Of a stretch of 64,000 nt of DNA, positions 25,509 to 33,589 are shown in pieces. Under the pieces are notes generated by a model that ran no database searches, was not told where the DNA came from, and worked only from the letters and a program-made list of their open reading frames with translations. Every line of letters begins with the position of its first letter. Position 1 is the first letter of the stretch. This DNA comes from Bradyrhizobium liaoningense (lineage in GTDB: Bacteria > Pseudomonadota > Alphaproteobacteria > Rhizobiales > Xanthobacteraceae): the NCBI RefSeq assembly GCF_018130785.1, contig NZ_JAFCJT010000033.1, forward strand, positions 1 to 64,000, in the 5' to 3' direction. The translations under genes were made by a program, and so were the position numbers.

Positions 25509-26417
25509 ATGACCGACAGTCCCGACGCCGAATCCCGATTTCTCGAACAGCTCGGCCAGCGCGTGCGCACTATGCGCGCGCTGCGCGGCATGTCGCGAAA
25601 GGTGCTCGCCAAGGTATCAGGAATCTCGGAGCGCTACATCGCGCAGCTCGAGAGCGGCAAGGGCAATGTCTCCATCGTACTGTTGCGTCGCGTCTCCGAC
25701 GCGATGGGTGCGCATCTCGAAGACCTGCTTCCCTCTGCCGACCCGACGCCGGACTGGCAGATGTTTCGCGATCTCCTGCGCAAGGCGACGCCGGCGCAGA
25801 TCGCTCAGGCCAAGGACCTTCTCGCCGGCGGCAGCGCCTCCGCGCCGCGGCGCGCGCCGTTCTGCGGCATCGCGCTGATCGGCCTGCGCGGCGCGGGCAA
25901 ATCGACACTCGGGCGGATGCTGGCGAAGAAGGTCGACTGGAGTTTCGTCGAGCTCAACAAGGAGGTCGAGCAGCAGAACGGGCTCTCGGTCGCCGAGATC
26001 ATCGCGCTCTACGGCCAGGAAGGCTTTCGCCGCATGGAGCAGGCAGCGCTGCAACAGCTGCTCGCGCGCAACGAGCTGATGGTGCTGGCGACCGGCGGCG
26101 GCATCGTGTCGGAGCCGTTGACCTTCGACCAGATCCTGTCGTCATTCTACACGATCTGGCTGAAGGCCGAGCCCGAGGAGCACATGGCCCGCGTGCGGCG
26201 TCAGGGCGACCTGCGGCCGATGGCGGACGACCGCTCCGCGATGGCCGAGCTGCGCAACATCCTGCTGAGCCGCGAGCCGCTATATTCGCGCGCGACGGCG
26301 GTGGTGGATACCGCGGGGCTGTCGGTCGATGCGGCGGCTGCAAGGCTGATCGATGCAGTGCGGCCGGTGCTGCAGAACGAAGCCCGCAGCTTTGGGCTGC
26401 GCAGCGTGGCGCTGTAA
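25509..26417 (+). CDS. boxR: BoxR regulator (HTH-XRE fused to shikimate-kinase-like domain)
   Basis: This is the repressor of the box pathway; in Azoarcus and relatives the inducer is benzoyl-CoA. The 302-residue protein has an XRE helix-turn-helix (about 15-72, LAKVSGISERYIAQLESGKG), a linker, then a shikimate-kinase-like domain with Walker A GLRGAGKS (125-132) and ATGGGIV. That domain is thought to be a ligand sensor rather than an active kinase. It is divergent from bclA and is the likely reader of the TGCA-N6-TGCA sites near boxC and upstream of livH. Confidence 0.94.
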   Translation: MTDSPDAESRFLEQLGQRVRTMRALRGMSRKVLAKVSGISERYIAQLESGKGNVSIVLLRRVSDAMGAHLEDLLPSADPTPDWQMFRDLLRKATPAQIAQAKDLLAGGSASAPRRAPFCGIALIGLRGAGKSTLGRMLAKKVDWSFVELNKEVEQQNGLSVAEIIALYGQEGFRRMEQAALQQLLARNELMVLATGGGIVSEPLTFDQILSSFYTIWLKAEPEEHMARVRRQGDLRPMADDRSAMAELRNILLSREPLYSRATAVVDTAGLSVDAAAARLIDAVRPVLQNEARSFGLRSVAL

Positions 26418-26446
26418 GGCGATCTGGCGCCTCACGCACCGCTGTC

Positions 26447-26466
26447 GTCCCTGCGAACGCAGGGAC
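26447..26466. repeat. Short palindrome after boxR
   Basis: GTCCCTGCGAACGCAGGGAC is a 20-base palindrome 30 bases after the boxR stop codon. It shares its core with 17875-17900. Confidence 0.65.
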
Positions 26467-26614
26467 CCATACCGCGTGATCCATCGATTGTGCACGCGGC
26501 CGATCCCGAACGACTGACCTTCGCCAAACACCTCGCTCTGGTTATGGGTCCAGAGTTTGTGGCCCGCCACAAAGTCACTATATCCGAGCCCAAGAGCCAG
26601 CCTTGGGACCACTC

Positions 26615-27010
26615 ATGACCTCCAGCGACGTCACCACCTCCATGTTCGAGCGGATCGGCGGCAGCGCCACGATCGATGCCCTCGTCGACAGCTTCTACGA
26701 CCGCATGGACACGCTGCCGGAGGCGCAGATGATCCGCGCCATGCATGCGGATGATCTCGGCCTGATCAGGGACGTGCTGAAGCGCTATCTCACCGAATGG
26801 ACCGGCGGCCCAAAGCTCTATACTCCCGAGAAGGGCCATCCGCGGCTGCGGCAGCGGCATATCGGCTTTGCCATCGGCGATGCCGAGCGCGACGCGTGGC
26901 TGTTCTGCATGCGCGGTGCGATGGAGGAGACGGTGACCGATAGCGCCGCGCGGCAGGATCTCGATCGCGCGATATCGGGCCTGGCCGACTGGATGCGCAA
27001 CCGCAGCTAG
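26615..27010 (+). CDS. Group II truncated haemoglobin
   Basis: This 131-residue 2-on-2 globin has the group II hallmarks: tyrosine at B10 (about Y28), TGGPKLYTPEKGHPRLRQRH with proximal histidine about H82, and tryptophan G8 about W95. Likely roles are oxygen or nitric oxide chemistry. The ATG at 26615 is preferred over an in-frame codon four residues earlier. It ends six bases from the convergent B12-domain gene. Confidence 0.92.
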   Translation: MTSSDVTTSMFERIGGSATIDALVDSFYDRMDTLPEAQMIRAMHADDLGLIRDVLKRYLTEWTGGPKLYTPEKGHPRLRQRHIGFAIGDAERDAWLFCMRGAMEETVTDSAARQDLDRAISGLADWMRNRS

Positions 27011-27016
27011 CCGCGT

Positions 27017-27796
27017 TCAGTCGAGGCCGAGTGCGCTGATGTCGGCGGCAAGCTTCACTCCGGGGATCCGTGGCACCAGGTGGGTTTTGACGGCGTAGCC
27101 GCCGAGGAAAATGTTTGGACGGCTGGGCGCCGGCAATGCCTGCACGCGCTCGACAAGCGACGCGACGGCATCGCACTGCTCGCGCAGGGCGATCGAAACG
27201 AGCAGCGCCTTGGGCTCACCCGCGATCGCCGGCTCGGACAGGACATCGAGAACGGTGAGATCATCGACATGGCGCGTCCGCCATCCCTGGTTTTGCAGCC
27301 AGAGGCCGAGAATGCGAATGCCCACCATGTGGATATTGCCCGGCGCGTTCATCAGGAGATAGCAGCCGTCGCCTGCATGCCGCGCCGGCTGCGACCAGGC
27401 CTGCCTCATCTTGGCCTCGACAAGATCGACTACCCGCTCGGCGAAGGCGGTGAATTCGTGCTCGCCAGCGACGGTGAGCGTGCCGCGCTCCCACGCGTTG
27501 CCGATCTCGTAGAGCATCGGCGCGATCATGCCGATGAGAATGTCGACCGGCCGGCAATGGACGGCGATGGCGTTGTCGACCAGCGGCCCGGCCGCGTCGA
27601 AATCGCTCCTGCGACCCGCGGCAAACAGCGCCTGAAAGATGTCCCGCAGCACGACCGCATGGGCATATTCATCGCCGCTGAGCAAATCCGGCTGTTCTCC
27701 CGAGCATTTGCGGCACAGCCCGTGCGTGATGCTGAAGTCGGCGTACGGCCGCATCTCGCCGATGAATTGCTGGCAATGGGCACACCATTTCAGCAC
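27017..27796 (-). CDS. Zinc-ribbon plus B12-binding (CarH/LitR-like photoreceptor domain) protein
   Basis: This 259-residue protein has an N-terminal four-cysteine zinc ribbon (C5, C8, C28, C31) in place of the MerR DNA-binding domain of CarH. A helical bundle follows with W102 and E112-H113, which is exactly the Wx9EH signature of light-sensing adenosylcobalamin proteins. Next is a Rossmann-type B12 domain with NIHMVG (H156 as candidate lower ligand). The GTG at 27796 has GGGGAG upstream and yields MLKWCAHC; the ATG at 27820 lacks a ribosome site but cannot be excluded. It is divergent from a transglutaminase gene across a perfect palindrome. Function is unknown; light- or B12-dependent regulation is an inference. 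Confidence 0.85.
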   Translation of the reverse strand: MLKWCAHCQQFIGEMRPYADFSITHGLCRKCSGEQPDLLSGDEYAHAVVLRDIFQALFAAGRRSDFDAAGPLVDNAIAVHCRPVDILIGMIAPMLYEIGNAWERGTLTVAGEHEFTAFAERVVDLVEAKMRQAWSQPARHAGDGCYLLMNAPGNIHMVGIRILGLWLQNQGWRTRHVDDLTVLDVLSEPAIAGEPKALLVSIALREQCDAVASLVERVQALPAPSRPNIFLGGYAVKTHLVPRIPGVKLAADISALGLD

Positions 27797-27854
27797 GCTC
27801 TGACTCCCCAAGGGCCACATTAAGGGCGTCGGCTCCGGTAAGCGTAGCGCAGCA

Positions 27855-27876
27855 TTGCCGCTTTCGAAAGCGGCAA
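27855..27876. promoter_or_regulatory. Perfect 22-bp palindrome in a divergent promoter
   Basis: TTGCCGCTTTC followed by its exact reverse complement spans 27855-27876, between the B12-domain gene and the transglutaminase gene. No copy was noticed elsewhere in the window, so it is not one of the dispersed repeats. An operator for a dimeric regulator is the natural reading; a hairpin in the leftward leader is an alternative if transcription starts upstream of it. Confidence 0.6.
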
Positions 27877-27977
27877 CGTCTCAACGCAAGTGGTGACCGG
27901 GTAGTGTCGCGTGCGGCATAGGCGGCTTGCAACGAACGAATTTGAGTCCCGCGAAGACTGCCTGCTAAGCTTGACGC

Positions 27978-28658
27978 ATGACAGCACCCCTGCCCGACAC
28001 CATCCGCCGGCTCTACACCGATCCCGGCGAGTACATCGACAGCGATCATCCGGCCGTGCGGCAATTCGCCGAGACCGCCGTGCACGCGGACGCCAGCGCC
28101 CGCGAGAAGGCGAGTGTGCTCTACAAGGCGGTGCGCGACGGCATCCGCTACAACCCCTACGTCAGCATGCGCGTCGCCGACACGTTTCGCGCATCGAGCG
28201 TGCTTGCCGCGGGGCAAGGCTATTGCGTCGGCAAGGCCTCGCTCTATGCCGCCGCCTGCCGCGTCCACGGCATTCCCGCCCGGGTCGGCTTTGCGGATGT
28301 GAAGAACCATCTCACCACCGAGAAGCTGCGCGCGAGCATGGGCACCGACATCTTCACCTGGCACGGCTTCACGGAAGTGCATGTCGACGGAGCCTGGCGC
28401 AAGGCGACGCCGACCTTCAACGACACGCTCTGCGCCAAGGTCGGCGTGGCCCCGCTCGATTTCGACGGACACACCGACGCGCTGCTGCATCCCTTCGACG
28501 GCGAGGGGCGCGCCTACATGCAATATGTCAACGACCGCGGCACCTATCACGACGTGCCGGCCAAGTTCCTGATGCGCGAGATGGCGAGGGACTATGCCAA
28601 CATGCAGGGCGAGGACCTGTCGGGCCGTGACATGGAGCGCGAGGCGGAGGGGCGGTGA
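27978..28658 (+). CDS. Transglutaminase-like cysteine protease family protein
   Basis: This 226-residue protein has the transglutaminase-core triad: Cys83 in GQGYCVGKA, His129 in TWHGFTEV and Asp149 in PTFND. There is no signal peptide, so it is probably cytosolic. Such stand-alone domains act as peptidases or amidases, and the substrate cannot be read from the sequence. It is divergent from the B12-domain gene and may share its operator. Confidence 0.88.
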   Translation: MTAPLPDTIRRLYTDPGEYIDSDHPAVRQFAETAVHADASAREKASVLYKAVRDGIRYNPYVSMRVADTFRASSVLAAGQGYCVGKASLYAAACRVHGIPARVGFADVKNHLTTEKLRASMGTDIFTWHGFTEVHVDGAWRKATPTFNDTLCAKVGVAPLDFDGHTDALLHPFDGEGRAYMQYVNDRGTYHDVPAKFLMREMARDYANMQGEDLSGRDMEREAEGR

Positions 28659-28767
28659 GATTTTGGGGCAGTCCTCTCACTGAGCACGCGCTCTGTTCCC
28701 TCGCCTGCAAGGGGGGAGGGAGCGCAGTGTGCTCGACGGCGCGACTGCACATCTCACGACGCCGAGA

Positions 28768-29028
28768 CTAACCCACCCTGCGCACGCCAACTCGATCGTT
28801 GCACGCATCGAACACCGAACGGTCGAGTGCCTCGGCGGCAAAGCCCGCCACATAAATCAACGCCAGGATCGCCGCCGAAATCGCCACCGTCTCCGCATGC
28901 GCGAACAGCAACCGCAACAACCGCTGCGACAATGTCGGCGGCGGGAAGCGGTAGGTCCGGCCCTGTGGCGTGATCAGGTCAAACGACCGAACCGACCGCG
29001 AGCGCACGGGGATCTTGCGGGGCAGCAT
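28768..29028 (-). CDS. Small one-helix membrane protein downstream of the antiporter
   Basis: This 86-residue frame has a basic N-terminus, a QGRTYRFPPPTLSQRLLRLL stretch and one membrane helix (AISAAILALIYVAGFAAEAL). It starts inside the last 50 bases of the antiporter gene, with GGAGAGGAG eight bases before its ATG. The good ribosome site and helix suggest a real gene. No family is recognised. Confidence 0.5.
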   Translation of the reverse strand: MLPRKIPVRSRSVRSFDLITPQGRTYRFPPPTLSQRLLRLLFAHAETVAISAAILALIYVAGFAAEALDRSVFDACNDRVGVRRVG

Positions 29029-30715
29029 CCGGATATCTCCTCTCCAGCTCCTCGATCATGCCGCGCGCGATCTCCCGCTCGCCCATGATGACGACATCCG
29101 CACCCAGCCCCTTGAGGTGGTCGACCTCGGCATCCGCATGCGCCCGCGCGATGATGCGGATGTCCGGATTGGCCGCGCGCGCCTGCTGCACGATCTGCCC
29201 CGCCTCGAACGCCTCGGGGATCGCGATCACGAGATGCCGCGCCCGTGACGGATTGGTGGCGCCGAGAATTTCGGGCTGCGCGGCATTGCCCATGACGGTT
29301 TCGATGCCGCCCTGCTTCAGCTTCGCCAGCGCACCCTCGCCGACCTCGGCGACAAGGAACGGCAATTGCCGCTGCCTCAGGGCATCGCCGACGAGCGCAC
29401 CGACGCGGCCATAGCCGATCACGATCGTGTGGTCGGTCAGGTCCGTGGTGCGGATCGGTTCGGGCACGGCGGCCGCGGCCTGCGGTGAATCCCGGCGCGG
29501 GTCGAGACGCGGCGCGAGCCAGGTGGCGGCCGCGAACATCAGCGGGTTGAGCATGATCGAGAGGATCGCGCCGGCCATGATCAGGTCGCGGCCGTCGCTG
29601 GGCAGGATCTGCGAGGCGACACCGAGCTCTGCCAGGATGAAGGAGAACTCGCCGATCTGCGACAGGCTCGCCGAGATCGTCAGGGCGGTCGCGAGCGGAT
29701 GCCGGAACAGGACCACGATCAGGAACGCCGCGACCGACTTGCCGAGCATGATGATCGCCAGCGTCGCCAGCAGCGGCCAGGGCTCGCGGACCACGCTCAT
29801 CGGATCGAACATCATGCCGACCGAGACGAAGAACAGCACGGCGAAGGCATCGCGCAGCGGCAGCGATTCCTGCGCGGCGCGCGCGCTGAGCGGCGATTCC
29901 CGCAGCATCATGCCGGCGAAGAAGGCGCCGAGCGCGAGCGAGACGTCGAACAGCTTCGTCGCCCCGAACGCAATGCAGAGCGCGATCGCAAGCACGCCAA
30001 GACGGAACAACTCACGCGAGCCGGTATGCGCAATGTAGTGCAGGATCCAGGGAATCACCCGGCGCCCCACCACCAGCATCAGCCCGATAAACACGATGAT
30101 CTTGGCGAGGGTCAGCATCACGATGCCAGCAAGCCCGAAGCCAGCCTGCGCGGCCAGCGGCTCGAAGGCCGGCTTGTCGCCGCTACCGCCGTGAAGGCTT
30201 GCGATCGCCGGAAACAGCACCAGCACGAGCACCATCGCGAGGTCCTCGACGATGAGCCAGCCGACCGCGATGCGGCCGCGATCGGTCTCCATCAGGCGCC
30301 GCTCCTGGAGCGCGCGGAGCAGGACGACAGTGCTCGCGACCGACAACGCCAGTCCGAACACGAGTCCCGCACCGACGCTCCAGCCCATCAACCATGCAAG
30401 GCCGAGCCCCATCAGCGTCGCAACGGCGATTTGAACGACGGCGCCGGGAACGGCGATGTGCCGAACGCTCAGCAGATCCTGGAGCGAAAAATGCAGGCCG
30501 ACGCCGAACATCAGCAAGATAATGCCGAGCTCGGCGAGCTCGGTCGCAAGTGCCTGGTCGGCGACGAAGCCCGGCGTGAACGGGCCTACGGCGACGCCGG
30601 CGAGCAGGTAGCCGACAAGCGGCGGAATGCGGAACCGCTGCGCTATAGTTCCGAGTACGAAAGCTAGTCCAAGTCCGACGACGATGGTGGCGATGAGAGG
30701 TGTGTCATGCGGCAT
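28979..30715 (-). CDS. Kef/YbaL-type cation:proton antiporter with TrkA-N domain
   Basis: This 578-residue monovalent cation/proton antiporter-2 protein has a CPA2 membrane domain with about 12-13 helices (residues 5-400, containing RIAVGWLIVEDLAMV and SLSQIGEFSFILAELG). A cytosolic RCK/TrkA-N domain follows (about 420-545, VIGYGRVGALVG). It probably exports K+ or Na+ in exchange for protons and is gated by nucleotides or thiols. The downstream small membrane gene overlaps its end. Confidence 0.93.
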   Translation of the reverse strand: MPHDTPLIATIVVGLGLAFVLGTIAQRFRIPPLVGYLLAGVAVGPFTPGFVADQALATELAELGIILLMFGVGLHFSLQDLLSVRHIAVPGAVVQIAVATLMGLGLAWLMGWSVGAGLVFGLALSVASTVVLLRALQERRLMETDRGRIAVGWLIVEDLAMVLVLVLFPAIASLHGGSGDKPAFEPLAAQAGFGLAGIVMLTLAKIIVFIGLMLVVGRRVIPWILHYIAHTGSRELFRLGVLAIALCIAFGATKLFDVSLALGAFFAGMMLRESPLSARAAQESLPLRDAFAVLFFVSVGMMFDPMSVVREPWPLLATLAIIMLGKSVAAFLIVVLFRHPLATALTISASLSQIGEFSFILAELGVASQILPSDGRDLIMAGAILSIMLNPLMFAAATWLAPRLDPRRDSPQAAAAVPEPIRTTDLTDHTIVIGYGRVGALVGDALRQRQLPFLVAEVGEGALAKLKQGGIETVMGNAAQPEILGATNPSRARHLVIAIPEAFEAGQIVQQARAANPDIRIIARAHADAEVDHLKGLGADVVIMGEREIARGMIEELERRYPDAAPQDPRALAVGSVV

Positions 30716-30800
30716 TTTTGCCTTTTGACACAGCGAGCGCGCCGGCGCACCGCGACCAAGTGAGGCGGCTCAGCGCGCGACGCCTGCCGCAATCGCGTCG

Positions 30801-31133
30801 TCAGATCGACCAATAATTCGGGTGCGCGTAGGGCCGCGAACGATCGCCCCAATCGAATTCGTCGCCGTCGAACTCGCACGGTCCGCTGGCGAGTTCGTCC
30901 TGCGTCACCTCGACACGAAAAGCCTGCCGCGCGGGATCGTATTTCAGCGCGCTCCACTGCACAGGATAGTGGTGGTGCGTGCCGAGCAGCCCGCCAGTCC
31001 TGATCACGGCGTAGGCGACCGTGCCGGTCACCTTGTCGAGCATCAGCCGCTCGATCGTGCCGAGCTTCGCGCCGTCGCGTCCGTAGACTCCGACGTGCTC
31101 CACGCGATCGCTGGGAACCATGGTGTGTTGCAT
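30801..31133 (-). CDS. PRC-barrel domain protein
   Basis: This 110-residue protein carries one PRC-barrel (about 8-80: VGVYGRDGAKLGTIERLMLDK, YAVIRTGGLLG). An acidic/aromatic tail ends in YAHPNYWSI. Such proteins are abundant in rhizobia, often stress-linked, and lack a defined biochemical role. It stands alone. Confidence 0.87.
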   Translation of the reverse strand: MQHTMVPSDRVEHVGVYGRDGAKLGTIERLMLDKVTGTVAYAVIRTGGLLGTHHHYPVQWSALKYDPARQAFRVEVTQDELASGPCEFDGDEFDWGDRSRPYAHPNYWSI

Positions 31134-31201
31134 GGCGTCCTCCCGGTTATCTTGCGTGACGGGATTATAGGCCCGCGGACGCGCGGCGCCAACGATCGTT
31201 G

Positions 31202-31987
31202 CTATAACAGCTGCGACCGCACGGACTCCGCGCCTTCGCGGAGCAGCGGGAGCAACCGGTCGACCAGCTCCCGTGCCGGCACGCGGTCGACATGGGCCCC
31301 CATGTTGATGGCGGCGACGATCACGCCGTCGTAGCGGCGCACCGGAACCGAGATCGAGCGGAAATGCGGCTCTGCCTCGCGATCGACCAGCGAATAGCCC
31401 TGGTCGCGATCGGCTGTGATGCTGGCGAGCAGCGCCTTGGGATCCGTCACCGTTTGCGGCGTCAACATCTCGCGCTTCATTGTCTTCAGGCGTGCGGCAA
31501 GCGCTGCGTCATCGAACTGCCCGAGCATGGCGCGGCCGACCGAGGTGCAGAACGCCGGCAGCCGGTAGCCGATCTCGAGTCCACCCAAAAACATCCGCGC
31601 CGGGCTGCTGCGCGCGACAAACACGACATCATCGCCGTCGAGCACCGCGAGCGACGAGATTTCCTGCGCAGCCGTGGCGATCCGGTCGAGCACGGGTTGA
31701 AGCACCGCGACGAGCTGGCTGGAGCGCAGATAGGACGCCGCGAGCGTCAGCACATGCGGCGTCAGCGAGAACAGCTTGCCATCGCCGGAGACGAAGCCGC
31801 CGCGCTGCAGCGTGAACAGCATGCGCCGCGCGGTGGCGCGGGGCAGATCGGCGGCACGGGCAAGATCGCTCAGCGTCATCGGGCCAGTGGTCGCGCCAAA
31901 GCATTGAAGCAGGCGCAGGCCGCGATCGAGGCTCTCGACGAAATCCGTCGCGCGCTCGTCGTTTTCGCTGCGCTTCAGCTTGGGCAT
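31202..31987 (-). CDS. IclR-family regulator (PcaR/PcaU type)
   Basis: This 261-residue regulator has an N-terminal winged HTH (about 15-75: LSDLARAADLPRATARRMLFTL) and a C-terminal GAF-like effector domain (about 90-255, with FLGGLEIGYRLPAFCTSVGRAML). PcaR-like members respond to aromatic acids. It is divergent from the Rieske oxygenase and GS-like genes, with an inverted repeat in the 113-base gap, so it probably controls them. Confidence 0.92.
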   Translation of the reverse strand: MPKLKRSENDERATDFVESLDRGLRLLQCFGATTGPMTLSDLARAADLPRATARRMLFTLQRGGFVSGDGKLFSLTPHVLTLAASYLRSSQLVAVLQPVLDRIATAAQEISSLAVLDGDDVVFVARSSPARMFLGGLEIGYRLPAFCTSVGRAMLGQFDDAALAARLKTMKREMLTPQTVTDPKALLASITADRDQGYSLVDREAEPHFRSISVPVRRYDGVIVAAINMGAHVDRVPARELVDRLLPLLREGAESVRSQLL

Positions 31988-32043
31988 AGGTTCGGGAACA
32001 TCCTGCAAAATATTGCTTGCCGCCGGACCAAGGCATGGCATAA

Positions 32044-32068
32044 TTCGCCCATTCGTTCAATAGGCGAA
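32044..32068. promoter_or_regulatory. Inverted repeat between IclR and Rieske oxygenase genes
   Basis: TTCGCC at 32044-32049 and GGCGAA at 32063-32068 are inverted arms separated by 13 bases, 32 bases before the oxygenase ATG. Position and symmetry fit an IclR-type operator. Confidence 0.45.
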
Positions 32069-32100
32069 CAAACGCCTCTCCGACAAAGGACGCAGCCGCC

Positions 32101-33459
32101 ATGATGAGCCAGGAGCAGAACGACCTGATCACCCGTACCGGTCCGAAGGACCCCTGCGGCAAGCTGATGCGGAGCTACTGGCAGCCGGCGGCGCTGGTCG
32201 ACGAGCTGGAGGGCGCACGCCCGATCCGCCCCGTCAAACTGCTCGGCGAGAACCTGGTATTGTTCCGCGACGAGAGCGGACGCTACGGCCTGATCGATCG
32301 TCACTGCGCACATCGCGGCGCCGACCTCGCCTTCGGTCGTCTCGAACATGGCGGCCTGCGCTGCGCCTTCCATGGCTGGCTGTTCGACGCCACCGGCCAG
32401 TGCATCGAGACGCCGGCCGAGCCGAAGGATTCAAAACTCTGCCAGAACATTCGCCAGCGTTCCTATCCCGTGGTCGAGAAGAGCGGCATCCTCTGGGCTT
32501 ATCTCGGCGAGGGTGAGCCGCCGGCATTTCCGGAGCTCGACTGCTTTGTCGCGCCCGGCACGCACACTTTTGCGTTCAAGGGCCACATGGCCTGCAACTG
32601 GCTTCAGGCCCTCGAGGTCGGCATCGATCCCGCGCACGCCTCCTACCTGCACCGCTTCTTCGAGGACGAGGATACGTCGACGGCTTACGGCAAGCAGTTC
32701 CGCGGCGCCTCCGCCGGCTCTGATCTGCCGATGACAAAGATCCTGCGCGAGTACGACCGTCCGATCATCAATGTCGAGCACACCGAATATGGTCTGCGGC
32801 TGATCGCGCTGCGCGAGATCGACGAGGAGCGCACCCATGTGCGCGTCACCAACCAGCTCTTCCCGCACGGCTTCGTCATCCCCATGAGCACGGAAATGAC
32901 GATCACGCAGTGGCACGTGCCGGTCGACGACGAGAACTGCTACTGGTACGCGATCTTCACCAGCTACACCAACGCGGTCGACAAGCAGAAGATGCGCGAT
33001 CAGCGGCTCGAGCTCTATGAGCTGCCCGACTACAAATCGCGCAAGAACAGCGGCAACGATTACGGCTTCGATCCGCACGAGCAGGCGACCGCGACCTACA
33101 CCGGCATGGGCACCGACATCAACGTCCACGACCAGTGGGCGGTGGAATCCATGGGCGCGATCCAGGACCGCACCAAGGAGCATCTCGGCTCGAGCGACAA
33201 GGCGATCGTGCAGTACCGCCGCCTGCTGCGGCAGGAGATCGAGAAAGTCGGCGGCGGTGAGAAGCCGATGCTGTTCCTGGACGAGAGCAGGGCGCGCAGC
33301 ATCCAGGGACCGGCCACCATGGACGGCATCGGTCCGACCCAGGGTTGGGAGCTCTACTGGATGGAGGTCGACGTCAAGCGCCGCCGCGGCGCACCTTGGG
33401 CCGCGCCGGTGCCGAAGGAGATCGCGGACAACGTGCACCGGCTGACGGCGGCGGAGTGA
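32101..33459 (+). CDS. Rieske non-haem iron aromatic oxygenase, alpha subunit (phthalate-dioxygenase type)
   Basis: This 452-residue oxygenase has a Rieske [2Fe-2S] site CxH (C69, H71) and CxxH (C88, H91). The mononuclear iron motif is D176-x2-H179-x4-H184 in EVGIDPAHASYLH. It belongs to the homotrimeric single-subunit group acting on aromatic carboxylates, phenoxy acids or methoxylated rings. No beta subunit, ferredoxin or reductase gene is adjacent. Together with the GS-like gene 130 bases downstream it resembles the oxygenase/gamma-glutamyl-ligase pairing of arylamine catabolism. Substrate is not readable. Confidence 0.92.
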   Translation: MMSQEQNDLITRTGPKDPCGKLMRSYWQPAALVDELEGARPIRPVKLLGENLVLFRDESGRYGLIDRHCAHRGADLAFGRLEHGGLRCAFHGWLFDATGQCIETPAEPKDSKLCQNIRQRSYPVVEKSGILWAYLGEGEPPAFPELDCFVAPGTHTFAFKGHMACNWLQALEVGIDPAHASYLHRFFEDEDTSTAYGKQFRGASAGSDLPMTKILREYDRPIINVEHTEYGLRLIALREIDEERTHVRVTNQLFPHGFVIPMSTEMTITQWHVPVDDENCYWYAIFTSYTNAVDKQKMRDQRLELYELPDYKSRKNSGNDYGFDPHEQATATYTGMGTDINVHDQWAVESMGAIQDRTKEHLGSSDKAIVQYRRLLRQEIEKVGGGEKPMLFLDESRARSIQGPATMDGIGPTQGWELYWMEVDVKRRRGAPWAAPVPKEIADNVHRLTAAE

Positions 33460-33480
33460 CGATCGTGCACCGAACCCGCA

Positions 33481-33566
33481 GGGTGGGCAAAGGAGCAAAG
33501 CGCCGTGCCCGCCATCCTTCCGTTTGGGCGATAGACGCGGTGGGCACGCTTCGCTTTGCCCACCCT
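33481..33566. repeat. REP-like inverted repeat
   Basis: The arm GGGTGGGCAAAGGAGCAAAGC (33481 on) and its inverted copy GCTTCGCTTTGCCCACCCT (to 33566) flank a spacer. It lies between the oxygenase and GS-like genes and is a dispersed Bradyrhizobium-type palindrome. Confidence 0.8.
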
Positions 33567-33589
33567 ACGGCAGTTGAGGGAGTGGTGAA

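Noticed and set aside
32004..32017. TGCA-N6-TGCT upstream of the IclR gene
   Set aside because: One base off the TGCA pair and lacking the flanking A/T and palindromic context of the boxC and livH sites.
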